Shown here: piece after piece, positions 39,802 through 46,615 of the stretch
How the letters are laid out: each line of letters opens with the position of its first letter
How positions within the stretch are numbered: the first letter of the stretch is position 1
Assembly: GCF_900112445.1 (NCBI RefSeq)
Contig: NZ_FOYY01000003.1
Location: 1,127,960 to 1,191,959, forward strand
DNA from: Thiomicrospira sp. ALE5
Lineage (GTDB): Bacteria; Pseudomonadota; Gammaproteobacteria; Thiomicrospirales; Thiomicrospiraceae
Reading direction: 5' to 3'
DNA length: 64,000 nt
The notes under the pieces: model-generated
Seen by the model: the letters and a program-made list of their open reading frames with translations, nothing else
Told to the model about the DNA's origin: nothing
The model's database searches: none
Made by a program: the position numbers and the translations under genes

Positions 39802-39918
39802 CTAAACTGTGAGCCACTCGGCGTTTTAATATAACGCGCCAAGAAGAATTGATGCAGGTTGTTTATTGCAAACCCATGTAATACAATAGCGTCATACAGC
39901 TAGATGAGGAATAAAAAC

Positions 39919-40173
39919 ATGATTAGTTTGCGCCTACCTAACGACCTCGAACAACAATTAGTGCAATTTGCCAACCAAACCCACCGAACCAAAACCGATG
40001 TGGTCAAATTGGCATTGGAGCGATTATTTGAATCGGAAACCACAGCTGCCACGACGGAAGGTGAACGTGCGTTACAGATTTTTGCGCAAAATGGTTTGCT
40101 CAATGCCCTATCTGCCGATGCCGATTTTTCAGCGAACTACAAAGCGGAATTGGATTGGAGCGACAAGCTATGA
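39919..40173 (+). CDS. Ribbon-helix-helix antitoxin of a VapBC module
   Basis: 84 residues from ATG 39919 (GAGGAATAA upstream). The N-terminal MISLRLPNDLEQQLVQFANQ...TDVVKLALERLF is a ribbon-helix-helix DNA-binding fold; the tail would wrap the toxin. It overlaps the toxin start by four bases (ATGA). It likely represses its own promoter. Confidence 0.82.
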   Translation: MISLRLPNDLEQQLVQFANQTHRTKTDVVKLALERLFESETTAATTEGERALQIFAQNGLLNALSADADFSANYKAELDWSDKL

Positions 40174-40595
40174 TTATCGCCGATACCGGATTTTGGGTCG
40201 CCTTATTTAGCCCAAACGACCAGTATCACGCACTGGCTCAGCAAAAACTAAAACAACTTAACGAGCGATTAATCACCACCTACCCAGTTCTAACCGAAAC
40301 CTGCCATCTTCTTTTAAAGCGTTCCGGGCAACAGGCAGTTATTGGGTTTATGAACAGCTATGCCCAAGGCGCGTTTCAGCTTTATCATTTAGACCAAATA
40401 CACCATCCAAAACGCATTATCCAAGCGATGAAAAAATATGCCGACTTACCCATGGATTTAGCCGATGCGTCGCTGGTCATGCTGGCGGATCATTTAGGAC
40501 ACGGTAGAATTTTAACCACCGATGCGCGCGACTTTCACACCTATCGCTGGAAATCCCACCATCCATTTGAAAACCTGTTGAACCCACTGAATTAA
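40170..40595 (+). CDS. PIN-domain toxin (VapC family)
   Basis: 141 residues. PIN-domain acidic residues are visible in IIADTGFWVALF (Asp near 4), TYPVLTETCHLL (Glu), LADASLVMLA and TTDARDF (Asp), the metal-binding quartet of VapC endoribonucleases. It is coupled to the upstream antitoxin. First module of the 39.9-46.5 kb accessory island. Confidence 0.85.
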   Translation: MIIADTGFWVALFSPNDQYHALAQQKLKQLNERLITTYPVLTETCHLLLKRSGQQAVIGFMNSYAQGAFQLYHLDQIHHPKRIIQAMKKYADLPMDLADASLVMLADHLGHGRILTTDARDFHTYRWKSHHPFENLLNPLN

Positions 40596-40643
40596 AAAAC
40601 GGCTGACGCACTTAAAACGCCAAACCCAAACCCAAACAACAAT

Positions 40644-40666
40644 CCACCAGGCCTGGTGGTGAGCAA
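40644..40666 (+). repeat. Cassette-boundary direct repeat, copy 1 (short)
   Basis: The 16-base palindrome CCACCAGGCCTGGTGG followed by TGAGCAA. It lies just downstream of the yafQ pseudogene. It shares only the first ~23 bases with copies 2 and 3. Confidence 0.75.
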
Positions 40667-40690
40667 GCGGTTGAGGTCTGAAAGTGCGGT

Positions 40691-41020
40691 TTAATCAAAA
40701 AGCTCGGCGTGAGTGCCAACGCGAGTAAAGATAAGGGTTTGCACTTTTAGCGTTTTATCAAGTTTTTAAATCAGTAAAAAATCACCCCCAATATGACACT
40801 CACGAAACCCTTTCCAGTTCCCGACCAATTCGTGATCGCGAAAGATTGGATCAAGCGGCGCATCGTTAGCAATTAAACTCAGCATTACGCCTTTGAGCTT
40901 GGACATATCATAACGACCAGAGTGGACAAGACGCTCCCAATCTTTTAAGAACTGCCTTGTAAAGTCGGCCTGCCGAGGAAGTGAGGCCTGTTTGGATTTA
41001 GCTTTGCTGTTCAAGCGCAT
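40691..41020 (-). pseudogene. yafQ: YafQ-type mRNA interferase inactivated by an in-frame stop
   Basis: From ATG 41020 the frame encodes a RelE-superfamily toxin of the YafQ group (RQFLKDWERLVHSGRYDMSKL; HELVGNWKGFRECHIGGDFLLI) and meets TAA (stop at 40766-40768), where relatives have Tyr. The same frame continues as KLDKTLKVQTLIFTRVGTHAELFD to a second stop at 40691. The lost part contains the His of the GTHAELF motif, the catalytic residue of YafQ, so the truncated 84-residue product should be inactive. It overlaps the dinJ-type antitoxin by 23 bases. Confidence 0.82.
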
Positions 41021-41267
41021 TCATTAATTCATCTGCAGATTCAAAACGACTGCGTTTAGTTTTCACTATACTATCTGCCTCCGCCATCGTCGCTAGAGTA
41101 AGGGCATTCGGTGCTTTAATTTCAAACGGAATTTGTTTTTGCGCTACGACTTGAGTTAAAAAAACACGCACCGCCTCCGATAAGGACAACCCCATAGAAG
41201 CTAAGGTATCTGACGCCTCATTTTTAATCGCTTCATCCAAACGAATATGTAAAACCTTTGTACTCAT
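40998..41267 (-). CDS. dinJ: RelB/DinJ-family antitoxin
   Basis: 89 residues from ATG 41267. MSTKVLHIRLDEAIKNEA...LASMGLSLSEAVRVFLTQVV is the ribbon-helix-helix of DinJ. It is still intact although its partner toxin carries a nonsense codon, consistent with loss of the toxin first. Confidence 0.85.
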   Translation of the reverse strand: MSTKVLHIRLDEAIKNEASDTLASMGLSLSEAVRVFLTQVVAQKQIPFEIKAPNALTLATMAEADSIVKTKRSRFESADELMNALEQQS

Positions 41268-41341
41268 GGCAAAAGCTCCTGTTATCAATGAGAATAATTG
41301 TATACAAATTGTGATACACAAACAAGTTCAACATAATAAAT

Positions 41342-41387
41342 CCACCAGGCCTGGTGGCGAGCAAATCGGGTTTTGGCGGGAATTAGG
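41342..41387 (+). repeat. Cassette-boundary direct repeat, copy 2
   Basis: 46 bases starting with CCACCAGGCCTGGTGG and ending GGCGGGAATTAGG. It differs from copy 3 by one substitution and one inserted base. It lies between the dinJ-yafQ and relB-relE modules. Confidence 0.85.
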
Positions 41388-41391
41388 GGCA

Positions 41392-41667
41392 TTAACTTTT
41401 AGAATAAACCTCTTTGCGATGACGAATTTTGACGACATTAATCACAACACGCTGCTCAATGACTTCATAAATCACGCGATAGTTACCCACACGAAAACGA
41501 TAATAGGGCGACAAGTCACCGACGAGTTTTTTGCCTATAAAAGGATTCACCACTAACTTGGTTTTAAGCGCCTCTAGAATTTTACGCTGCCAGGCCTGAT
41601 CAATTTTTTTCAGGTCTTTAATCACCTTGTCATCAAAAACCAACTGATAGTTTTGTTCAGTGCCCAA
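41392..41667 (-). CDS. RelE/ParE-superfamily toxin
   Basis: 91 residues with a TTG start overlapping the antitoxin. YQLVFDDKVIKDLKKIDQAWQRKI and GDLSPYYRFRVGNYRVIYEV, then VVINVVKIRHRKEVY, are the RelE fold with its conserved Arg/Tyr pattern. It probably cleaves mRNA on the ribosome. Confidence 0.85.
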   Translation of the reverse strand: MGTEQNYQLVFDDKVIKDLKKIDQAWQRKILEALKTKLVVNPFIGKKLVGDLSPYYRFRVGNYRVIYEVIEQRVVINVVKIRHRKEVYSKS

Positions 41668-41866
41668 GCGCTTTTTCCAGTTCTTCGATGCTTATCAGGT
41701 TTCGATCTTGCGAATTGCTACGAGTCTGTGCCTCCAACCAATCCTGCATATCTTCTTTATAGTTTTCTAATGCATTTTTCACAAAAAAACTTTTAGGACG
41801 CTGGGTTTGCTCAGCCAAAGCATTAAGAAAGTTTTCCATTTCAGTATCTAATCTGACGGTTAACAT
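41657..41866 (-). CDS. CopG/RelB-like antitoxin
   Basis: 69 residues from ATG 41866, which has TAGGAGG at ideal spacing. MLTVRLDTEMENFLNALAEQ...KSFFVKNALENY is a ribbon-helix-helix DNA-binding fold; the remainder is an acidic tail for the toxin. It overlaps the toxin start. Confidence 0.83.
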   Translation of the reverse strand: MLTVRLDTEMENFLNALAEQTQRPKSFFVKNALENYKEDMQDWLEAQTRSNSQDRNLISIEELEKALGH

Positions 41867-41927
41867 AACATGCCTCCTATGCAATACATGTATTACACAT
41901 AATACACTAAGCCCTAAATCTGTCAAC

Positions 41928-41972
41928 CCACCAGGCCTGGTGGTGAGCAAATGGGTTTTGGCGGGAATTAGG
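41928..41972 (+). repeat. Cassette-boundary direct repeat, copy 3
   Basis: 45 bases, nearly identical to copy 2, same orientation. It lies upstream of the relB-relE module. On its left-hand (minus-strand) side is a short open stretch (...VPIFEQVFRDQLAKD then TAA) that looks like the tail of a lost gene. Confidence 0.83.
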
Positions 41973-42032
41973 CCCGGGTTAGTCTTTGGCTAATTGATCG
42001 CGGAACACCTGCTCAAAAATCGGCACCAAATA

Positions 42033-42956
42033 TCAATGCAAGGCCTGCAGCTCTTTTAAAATAGATGCTGTTCTTTTAAGCCTCCCTATTTCATTTGGAT
42101 GATGCTCTGTATCGCAAATCTCTGACGCTGACAGTTCTGTTTTATCAACAATGAAGGCTACATTTTGATAACTCGGTAACTTAGAAATGACGAGTGAAAA
42201 ATTTTCAATCATTGCCCCCTGGTCGAGATAATGCTCAGCTGGAAAGACAAATAAAATTTGTGCTTTAGGAAACGTTAACTTCAAAAACTCGACCTGATCC
42301 TTCACCTTTTCAACTTGAAACTCAACTGAAAGGCTTTCAAAGCGTCTACCTGCTCGACTGTAATCACAATTAACAGACGAATGAATAAGATCACCATAAT
42401 TATTGATCATATAAAACTCAGGCTCATCAAAAACCAATTTTCTATGCTCAATAACAGACTTTACAGATTCGATCATAAAACGTGAAAAGGTTTTATTTGG
42501 TATTAATTGAACATCAGCGCTCTCACCGAAAATATTAAAATTACTTCTTACCAAATCTCTATCCAGTTCTCTTGAGAACTGGATAGAGGAATAAACAACC
42601 ACCTCTACAGAGTCTGCATCTAAAGAATTCAAACTTGAAATGTATTCCCTATAATTTTGATTATTAAATCCTTCACTCCTTAATGAAAAATTCAGAAAAT
42701 GTAGACCTGTTTCTTTGCTTAACATTTGAGCTGACAGACCAAAAATTGCATTAGATCCCCCAAGAACAAGAGCTTGAGGAGTAGTATTTATTAGATTTTC
42801 ATAATGTTGATCAATTATTCGTTGCTGTGAAGCATTATCACTTCCTAAATTTACATAAAACAAATATGCAACATAAATTACGATTATGATAGGGATCCCA
42901 ATATAAAGCGAAAGCTTATTAACGCTGGCCATAAACGGCATAATCCAACCCCACAC
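42033..42956 (-). CDS. Membrane-anchored SGNH-like protein, partner of the MBOAT acyltransferase
   Basis: 307 residues. One N-terminal membrane helix (about 16-36) leads to a periplasmic domain with ALVLGGSNAIFGLSAQML, a GDS-like block I of SGNH hydrolases, and a late DTEHHPNEIGR motif carrying the expected Asp/His block V. DltD- and AlgX/J-type SGNH proteins transfer or remove O-acetyl groups alongside an MBOAT protein. It overlaps the MBOAT gene by 38 bases, so they act together. Target glycan unknown. Confidence 0.72.
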   Translation of the reverse strand: MWGWIMPFMASVNKLSLYIGIPIIIVIYVAYLFYVNLGSDNASQQRIIDQHYENLINTTPQALVLGGSNAIFGLSAQMLSKETGLHFLNFSLRSEGFNNQNYREYISSLNSLDADSVEVVVYSSIQFSRELDRDLVRSNFNIFGESADVQLIPNKTFSRFMIESVKSVIEHRKLVFDEPEFYMINNYGDLIHSSVNCDYSRAGRRFESLSVEFQVEKVKDQVEFLKLTFPKAQILFVFPAEHYLDQGAMIENFSLVISKLPSYQNVAFIVDKTELSASEICDTEHHPNEIGRLKRTASILKELQALH

Positions 42957-44205
42957 TTGTAGACACTAATAGTACAAACAGCCCTATCATTACCATTTGA
43001 GAAAACGGCACTCTAAGAAACTTATAGTTGCGCTTTGCGACATGACGATTACGCAAAAAAGCAAACTCAACAAACATCAGCATCAACCCCAAAAACAATG
43101 CAATCAAAGCCGCCTTTGGAACACTTAACATGTGCGTTAATACCTCTGTATTTGCATCCCAAGAAAACATCAGTTTTTCGATTAGCCGGGCAGTATCTGA
43201 ATCAGCAAATACCATTCGGCCAATAACCACACCCATGACCAACAAAACCGGCACCATGAATAGCACCTTTTTTCGTTTTAACAAATAAAGAGTTAAGACA
43301 AAAAGCAAGCCATGCAACAATCCCCAAATCAAAAAGTTAAACGTGACGCCATGCCAAAAAGCGGATGCAAGGAAAACGACTAAAATTGCTAGCTGAGTGC
43401 TAAATCGCGAAAAGTTCAACTTACGTTTAACGGGTTCATAAAACACCGCTTTTAATACAATCGATAAGCTGACATGCCAGCCTTTCCAAAAATCAATCAG
43501 ATTGCGTGCAGAAAATGGCTGTCTGAAATTCAATGGTATCTTCACCCCAGCGATACCAAACAGCCCATAGATCATAAGCGACAGTCCAGCAAAGTTTGCA
43601 TAAACAAACAATTCAAATATCACAGCGAAAGTTAACGCACTTGCCAGATCGGTAAGCTCGATCATGCTAAAGAATTCAGTTAAAGGCGTTGCAATCACCT
43701 TAAATAAGAAAATACCAATCACAATAAATGGCAAGTAGTAAGCCAGCCGCTTTCTAAACTGCTTATGTGCGTGTGACTTAAAGAAAGTGCTGATTGGGCC
43801 TGTAACCAATAAAAGAGGGTTAGCGCCAATCAATATGTTATTGCCAGTTAGATTGTTACGTTGAATGTGATAAGCAAAATAGGCCGTATAAAAAGCCAAG
43901 CCATAAAAAATCAAATTTGTTGACGTCGCATGAGACCCGGTAAGTGTTTCTGTAAAGCCAAATAAAGAGGTGAACGATATGCTAAAAAATAATCCGTAAA
44001 CCAACCATGGGCTTTTTGTTAACAACCAAATGGCAAAAATAAACGCTGACACTATCACTGGTATTGCGATTTTTGAAACCACTTCAAAACTACTGGATAC
44101 GGAAGATGTCAAACCTAGCTGGCTAGCGTAGAGATAAATAAGCCCTATAAAAACCGAACTCAAAATGAAAGATTGAGTTACAAACTGCGCAGGTAAATGC
44201 TTCAT
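42919..44205 (-). CDS. MBOAT-family membrane O-acyltransferase
   Basis: 428 residues with about ten membrane helices. It shows the MBOAT signatures PFSARNLIDFWKGWHVSLS and ASAFWHGVTFNFLIWGLLHG, with the conserved catalytic His (FWHG). These proteins move acyl groups across the membrane to glycans or teichoic acid-like polymers (AlgI, DltB, PatA). It is co-transcribed with an SGNH partner and divergent from an XRE-type regulator. Confidence 0.87.
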   Translation of the reverse strand: MKHLPAQFVTQSFILSSVFIGLIYLYASQLGLTSSVSSSFEVVSKIAIPVIVSAFIFAIWLLTKSPWLVYGLFFSISFTSLFGFTETLTGSHATSTNLIFYGLAFYTAYFAYHIQRNNLTGNNILIGANPLLLVTGPISTFFKSHAHKQFRKRLAYYLPFIVIGIFLFKVIATPLTEFFSMIELTDLASALTFAVIFELFVYANFAGLSLMIYGLFGIAGVKIPLNFRQPFSARNLIDFWKGWHVSLSIVLKAVFYEPVKRKLNFSRFSTQLAILVVFLASAFWHGVTFNFLIWGLLHGLLFVLTLYLLKRKKVLFMVPVLLVMGVVIGRMVFADSDTARLIEKLMFSWDANTEVLTHMLSVPKAALIALFLGLMLMFVEFAFLRNRHVAKRNYKFLRVPFSQMVMIGLFVLLVSTSVGLDYAVYGQR

Positions 44206-44244
44206 ACTACTTAGTTCTTAAAAAAACCTGAAGTTTAACAAAAA

Positions 44245-44281
44245 TTAACTAGTTAGTTTAATTAAGTTAACCACTAGTTAA
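44245..44281. promoter_or_regulatory. Inverted-repeat operator between the MBOAT operon and the HTH gene
   Basis: Nine-base arms TTAACTAGT (44245-44253) and ACTAGTTAA (44273-44281) face each other around an AT-rich spacer; each arm also contains a small ACTAGT dyad. It lies in the 110-base divergent promoter region, so it is a likely binding site for the HTH protein. Confidence 0.55.
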
Positions 44282-44315
44282 TTAAGTATGGCGTTTTCAT
44301 TTAACTTTCTGTTAC

Positions 44316-44711
44316 ATGAATGAAGCCCAAATGTTTAGTGAACGCCTTAAAGAAGCTATGCTCAATAATGGCTATGAACTCAGACCAATCGTAATTGAAC
44401 GCGAGTTTAATCAGCGCTATTGGGGTAACTCTATTTCCTTCCAAGCAGCACGTCGCTGGTTACATGGCGAAGCTGTTCCCACCCAAGACCGCCTCCAAGT
44501 CCTAGCCGAATGGCTGAATGTCGATCCGCATTGGTTGCGCTTTGGGGAGAAGTTGTCCGGTTCGGTGCAACAACAGCGCAAACGCTGGGATGCGAATATG
44601 ACCCCGCAAGAACGCCAGGTGGTGGAAAGTTTTATGAGCCTGCCGCCGGATAAGCGCAAAATCGTCGGCGAAATCGTGTTCGCCTTTGCGCATTCAACCG
44701 CCAAATCTTGA
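44316..44711 (+). CDS. XRE-like phage-repressor-type transcription regulator
   Basis: 131 residues. FSERLKEAMLNNGYEL...RYWGNSISFQAARRWLHGEAVPTQDRLQVLAEWLNVDPHWL (shown split) is a helix-turn-helix of the CI/XRE type found in phage-related regulators. The C-terminal ~35 residues (PPDKRKIVGEIVFAFAHS) are repeated in part at 45325-45414. It is divergent from the MBOAT pair and adjacent to an inverted repeat. Confidence 0.78.
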   Translation: MNEAQMFSERLKEAMLNNGYELRPIVIEREFNQRYWGNSISFQAARRWLHGEAVPTQDRLQVLAEWLNVDPHWLRFGEKLSGSVQQQRKRWDANMTPQERQVVESFMSLPPDKRKIVGEIVFAFAHSTAKS

Positions 44712-44727
44712 CTTATGACAAAGATTG
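44633..44727 (+). repeat. Direct repeat A: 3' end of the HTH gene
   Basis: About 95 bases, ~85-90% identical to 45325-45414, with a 48-base stretch (44658-44705) that is identical. Together the two copies bracket the parDE-like module. Confidence 0.85.
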
Positions 44728-44764
44728 CCATAATGTAAAATGTTGAATATTATTGGAGAAAATG

Positions 44765-45001
44765 ATGGCGACCATGAATATTTCGTTACCGGATCAAATG
44801 AAAAACTGGGTTGAAGAGTCGGTTCAGTCAGGTCTTTATGCCAATGCATCAGATTATGTTCGTGACCTGATTCGGCAAGATCATCAAAAAATGGCGGCGT
44901 TACGCCAAGCGTTAATCGAGGGTGAAAAATCCGGTGAAGCGCGCGTGTTTGATTTAGAGGCGTTTATCCATAACAAAAACAAACCGCGCAATGAGGATTG
45001 A
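44765..45001 (+). CDS. ParD-family antitoxin
   Basis: 78 residues from ATG 44765 (TTGGAG upstream). MATMNISLPDQMKNWVEESV...YANASDYVRDLIRQDHQKM is the ParD ribbon-helix-helix. The tail (EARVFDLEAFIHN) should neutralise the toxin. It overlaps the toxin gene by 11 bases and is bracketed by the 95-base direct repeats. Confidence 0.87.
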   Translation: MATMNISLPDQMKNWVEESVQSGLYANASDYVRDLIRQDHQKMAALRQALIEGEKSGEARVFDLEAFIHNKNKPRNED

Positions 45002-45293
45002 ACTTAAGCCTAAAGCACATGACGATTTAAGCGATATTTGGAACTATACCTGCCAACAATGGGGTACTGCGCAAGCTGAAACGTACATTCGCAACATTTG
45101 GCAAACCATTGAAAGTTTAAAATCCAATTATAACGCTTCACAGCATATCGATTTTGTTCGAACAGGTTACCGCAAAATACAAGCCGGTTCGCATGTTATC
45201 TTTTTTAAACCTACGACTACATCTATTACGATTATCCGCACCCTACACCAACAGATGGATATTGAGCGGCATCTTGTTTCCGCGCCGGAATAA
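44991..45293 (+). CDS. ParE-family toxin
   Basis: 100 residues. MRIELKPKAHDDLSDIWNYT, then VRTGYRKIQAGSHVIFFKPT and IRTLHQQMDIERHL, match ParE, a RelE-fold toxin that poisons DNA gyrase. It follows its antitoxin and is followed directly by the palindrome ACCAGGCCTGGT and repeat copy B. Confidence 0.87.
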   Translation: MRIELKPKAHDDLSDIWNYTCQQWGTAQAETYIRNIWQTIESLKSNYNASQHIDFVRTGYRKIQAGSHVIFFKPTTTSITIIRTLHQQMDIERHLVSAPE

Positions 45294-45324
45294 TAACTAC
45301 CAGGCCTGGTGCGGTTGTAAGCTT

Positions 45325-45414
45325 TATGAACCTGCCGCTGGAAAAGCGAAAAATCGTCGGCGAAATCGTGTTCGCCTTTGCGCATTCAACCGCCAAACAT
45401 TGACTGATAACAAA
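45325..45414 (+). repeat. Direct repeat B: partial copy of the HTH gene 3' end
   Basis: Second copy of the 44633-44727 sequence. The 48-base identical core is 45350-45397. It is not attached to an intact HTH gene; it lies 30 bases after parE and marks the right end of the inserted segment. Confidence 0.85.
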
Positions 45415-45523
45415 GATAGCCTCAGCGAAATGTAGTGGGAATTCATATAGGCAAACTCACCACGATTTGCCAAACCTACTTAAATCACGTTAAAATACTT
45501 ACTAATAATAACGGGGCTCATAG

Positions 45524-46456
45524 ATGGCAATCCAAAATAATCAAGACCACGACAGCCCTTGGAAAGAGGCGCTAGAGCTATATTTTAAAGAAGCAATCGC
45601 GATGTTATGTGCTGACATTCACCGGGCGATAGATTGGACTCAGCCAATTGTGTTTTTAGACAAAGAACTACAAAAGATTCTCGCTAAAGCCGAACGCGGT
45701 CGCACCTATGCCGATAAACTGGTCAAGGTCAAACTCACCAACGGTGAAGAAAAATGGTTACTGATTCATATCGAAGTGCAGGGTGAACCGGAAGATGGCT
45801 TTGCAAAAAGGATGTTCGACTACAACAGCCGCATTCGCCAGCGTTACAAAAAAGATGTAATCAGTTTAGCGATCCTAACCGATACCCGCAAAGACTACCG
45901 AGAAAACCGTTACCAATTTGCTATGTTTGGCTGTGAAATCACATTTACCTACCCGATAATCAAGTTGCTGGATTTTTTACCTCAGCGCCAAGCCTTGCTG
46001 AATGACGACAATGTATTTGGCTTGATTATTCTGGCGCAGATTGATGCCAAATTACTTAAAGACCCCATGCAACGCCTTGTAGCAAAAGTGACCTTGATTC
46101 GCCAGCTTTATGAGCGCGGTTATGACAAGCAACAAATTCTCATCCTCTTCAACCTGATCGATTGGATGATTACGCTGCCTAAAGAACTTGTGATAGAATT
46201 TGAACAAAATGTCGATGAAATCGAACAGGAGAAGGATATGCAATACATCAATTCGTTGGAGCAATTGTATCTTGAAAGAGGCATACAAAAAGGCATACAA
46301 AAAGGGATGCAGGAAGGGATGCAACAAGCTAAGCTGGAAGCCGCACACACCATGATTAAAGATTTTGGGCTTTCTGTTAAGGACGTGGCTTTGAAATTAA
46401 AAGTGCCGCTGGATGACTTGGTGGCGTATATCAATAAGCAGGATACAAAATCTTAA
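45524..46456 (+). CDS. Rpn/PD-(D/E)XK nuclease-family protein
   Basis: 310 residues. LVKVKLTNGEEKWLLIHIEVQ...FAKRMFDYNSRIRQRY (split) contains the PD-(D/E)XK nuclease core of the Rpn (recombination-promoting nuclease) family: Asp then IHIEVQ, with Tyr-rich helix after it. The C-terminus has the tandem GIQKGIQKGMQEGMQ repeat common in this family. These genes are mobile and often multicopy. It closes the accessory island. Confidence 0.83.
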   Translation: MAIQNNQDHDSPWKEALELYFKEAIAMLCADIHRAIDWTQPIVFLDKELQKILAKAERGRTYADKLVKVKLTNGEEKWLLIHIEVQGEPEDGFAKRMFDYNSRIRQRYKKDVISLAILTDTRKDYRENRYQFAMFGCEITFTYPIIKLLDFLPQRQALLNDDNVFGLIILAQIDAKLLKDPMQRLVAKVTLIRQLYERGYDKQQILILFNLIDWMITLPKELVIEFEQNVDEIEQEKDMQYINSLEQLYLERGIQKGIQKGMQEGMQQAKLEAAHTMIKDFGLSVKDVALKLKVPLDDLVAYINKQDTKS

Positions 46457-46485
46457 TCCAATATCTCTTGCACCCCAAAACCAAC

Positions 46486-46508
46486 AACGCCGCAGCGATG
46501 GGCGTTTT
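46486..46508 (+). terminator. Possible terminator after the Rpn gene
   Basis: AACGCC pairs with GGCGTT around a nine-base loop, followed by TTTGC. The T run is short, so support is moderate. Confidence 0.4.
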
Positions 46509-46615
46509 GCTATCGCCGCACCTACTCTTGCCTAATATCGAAAAACTTGCACAATAAATCGCCAGACTTATACGACACTATAACTATTGTTCATTATGGT
46601 TAAAGGTTGTTTGCT

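Noticed and set aside
40681-40690. AAAGTGCGGT as a Haemophilus-type DNA uptake sequence
   Set aside because: Only this single copy was noticed, so it is most likely a chance occurrence.
40644-41972. Integron attC sites between toxin-antitoxin modules
   Set aside because: The repeats are palindromic and separate cassettes, but they lack the paired R/L core sites with GTTRRRY and no integrase gene is present.
41976-42035. A gene fragment ending ...VPIFEQVFRDQLAKD
   Set aside because: About 16 codons only; it may be the tail of a lost gene, but that is too short to assign.
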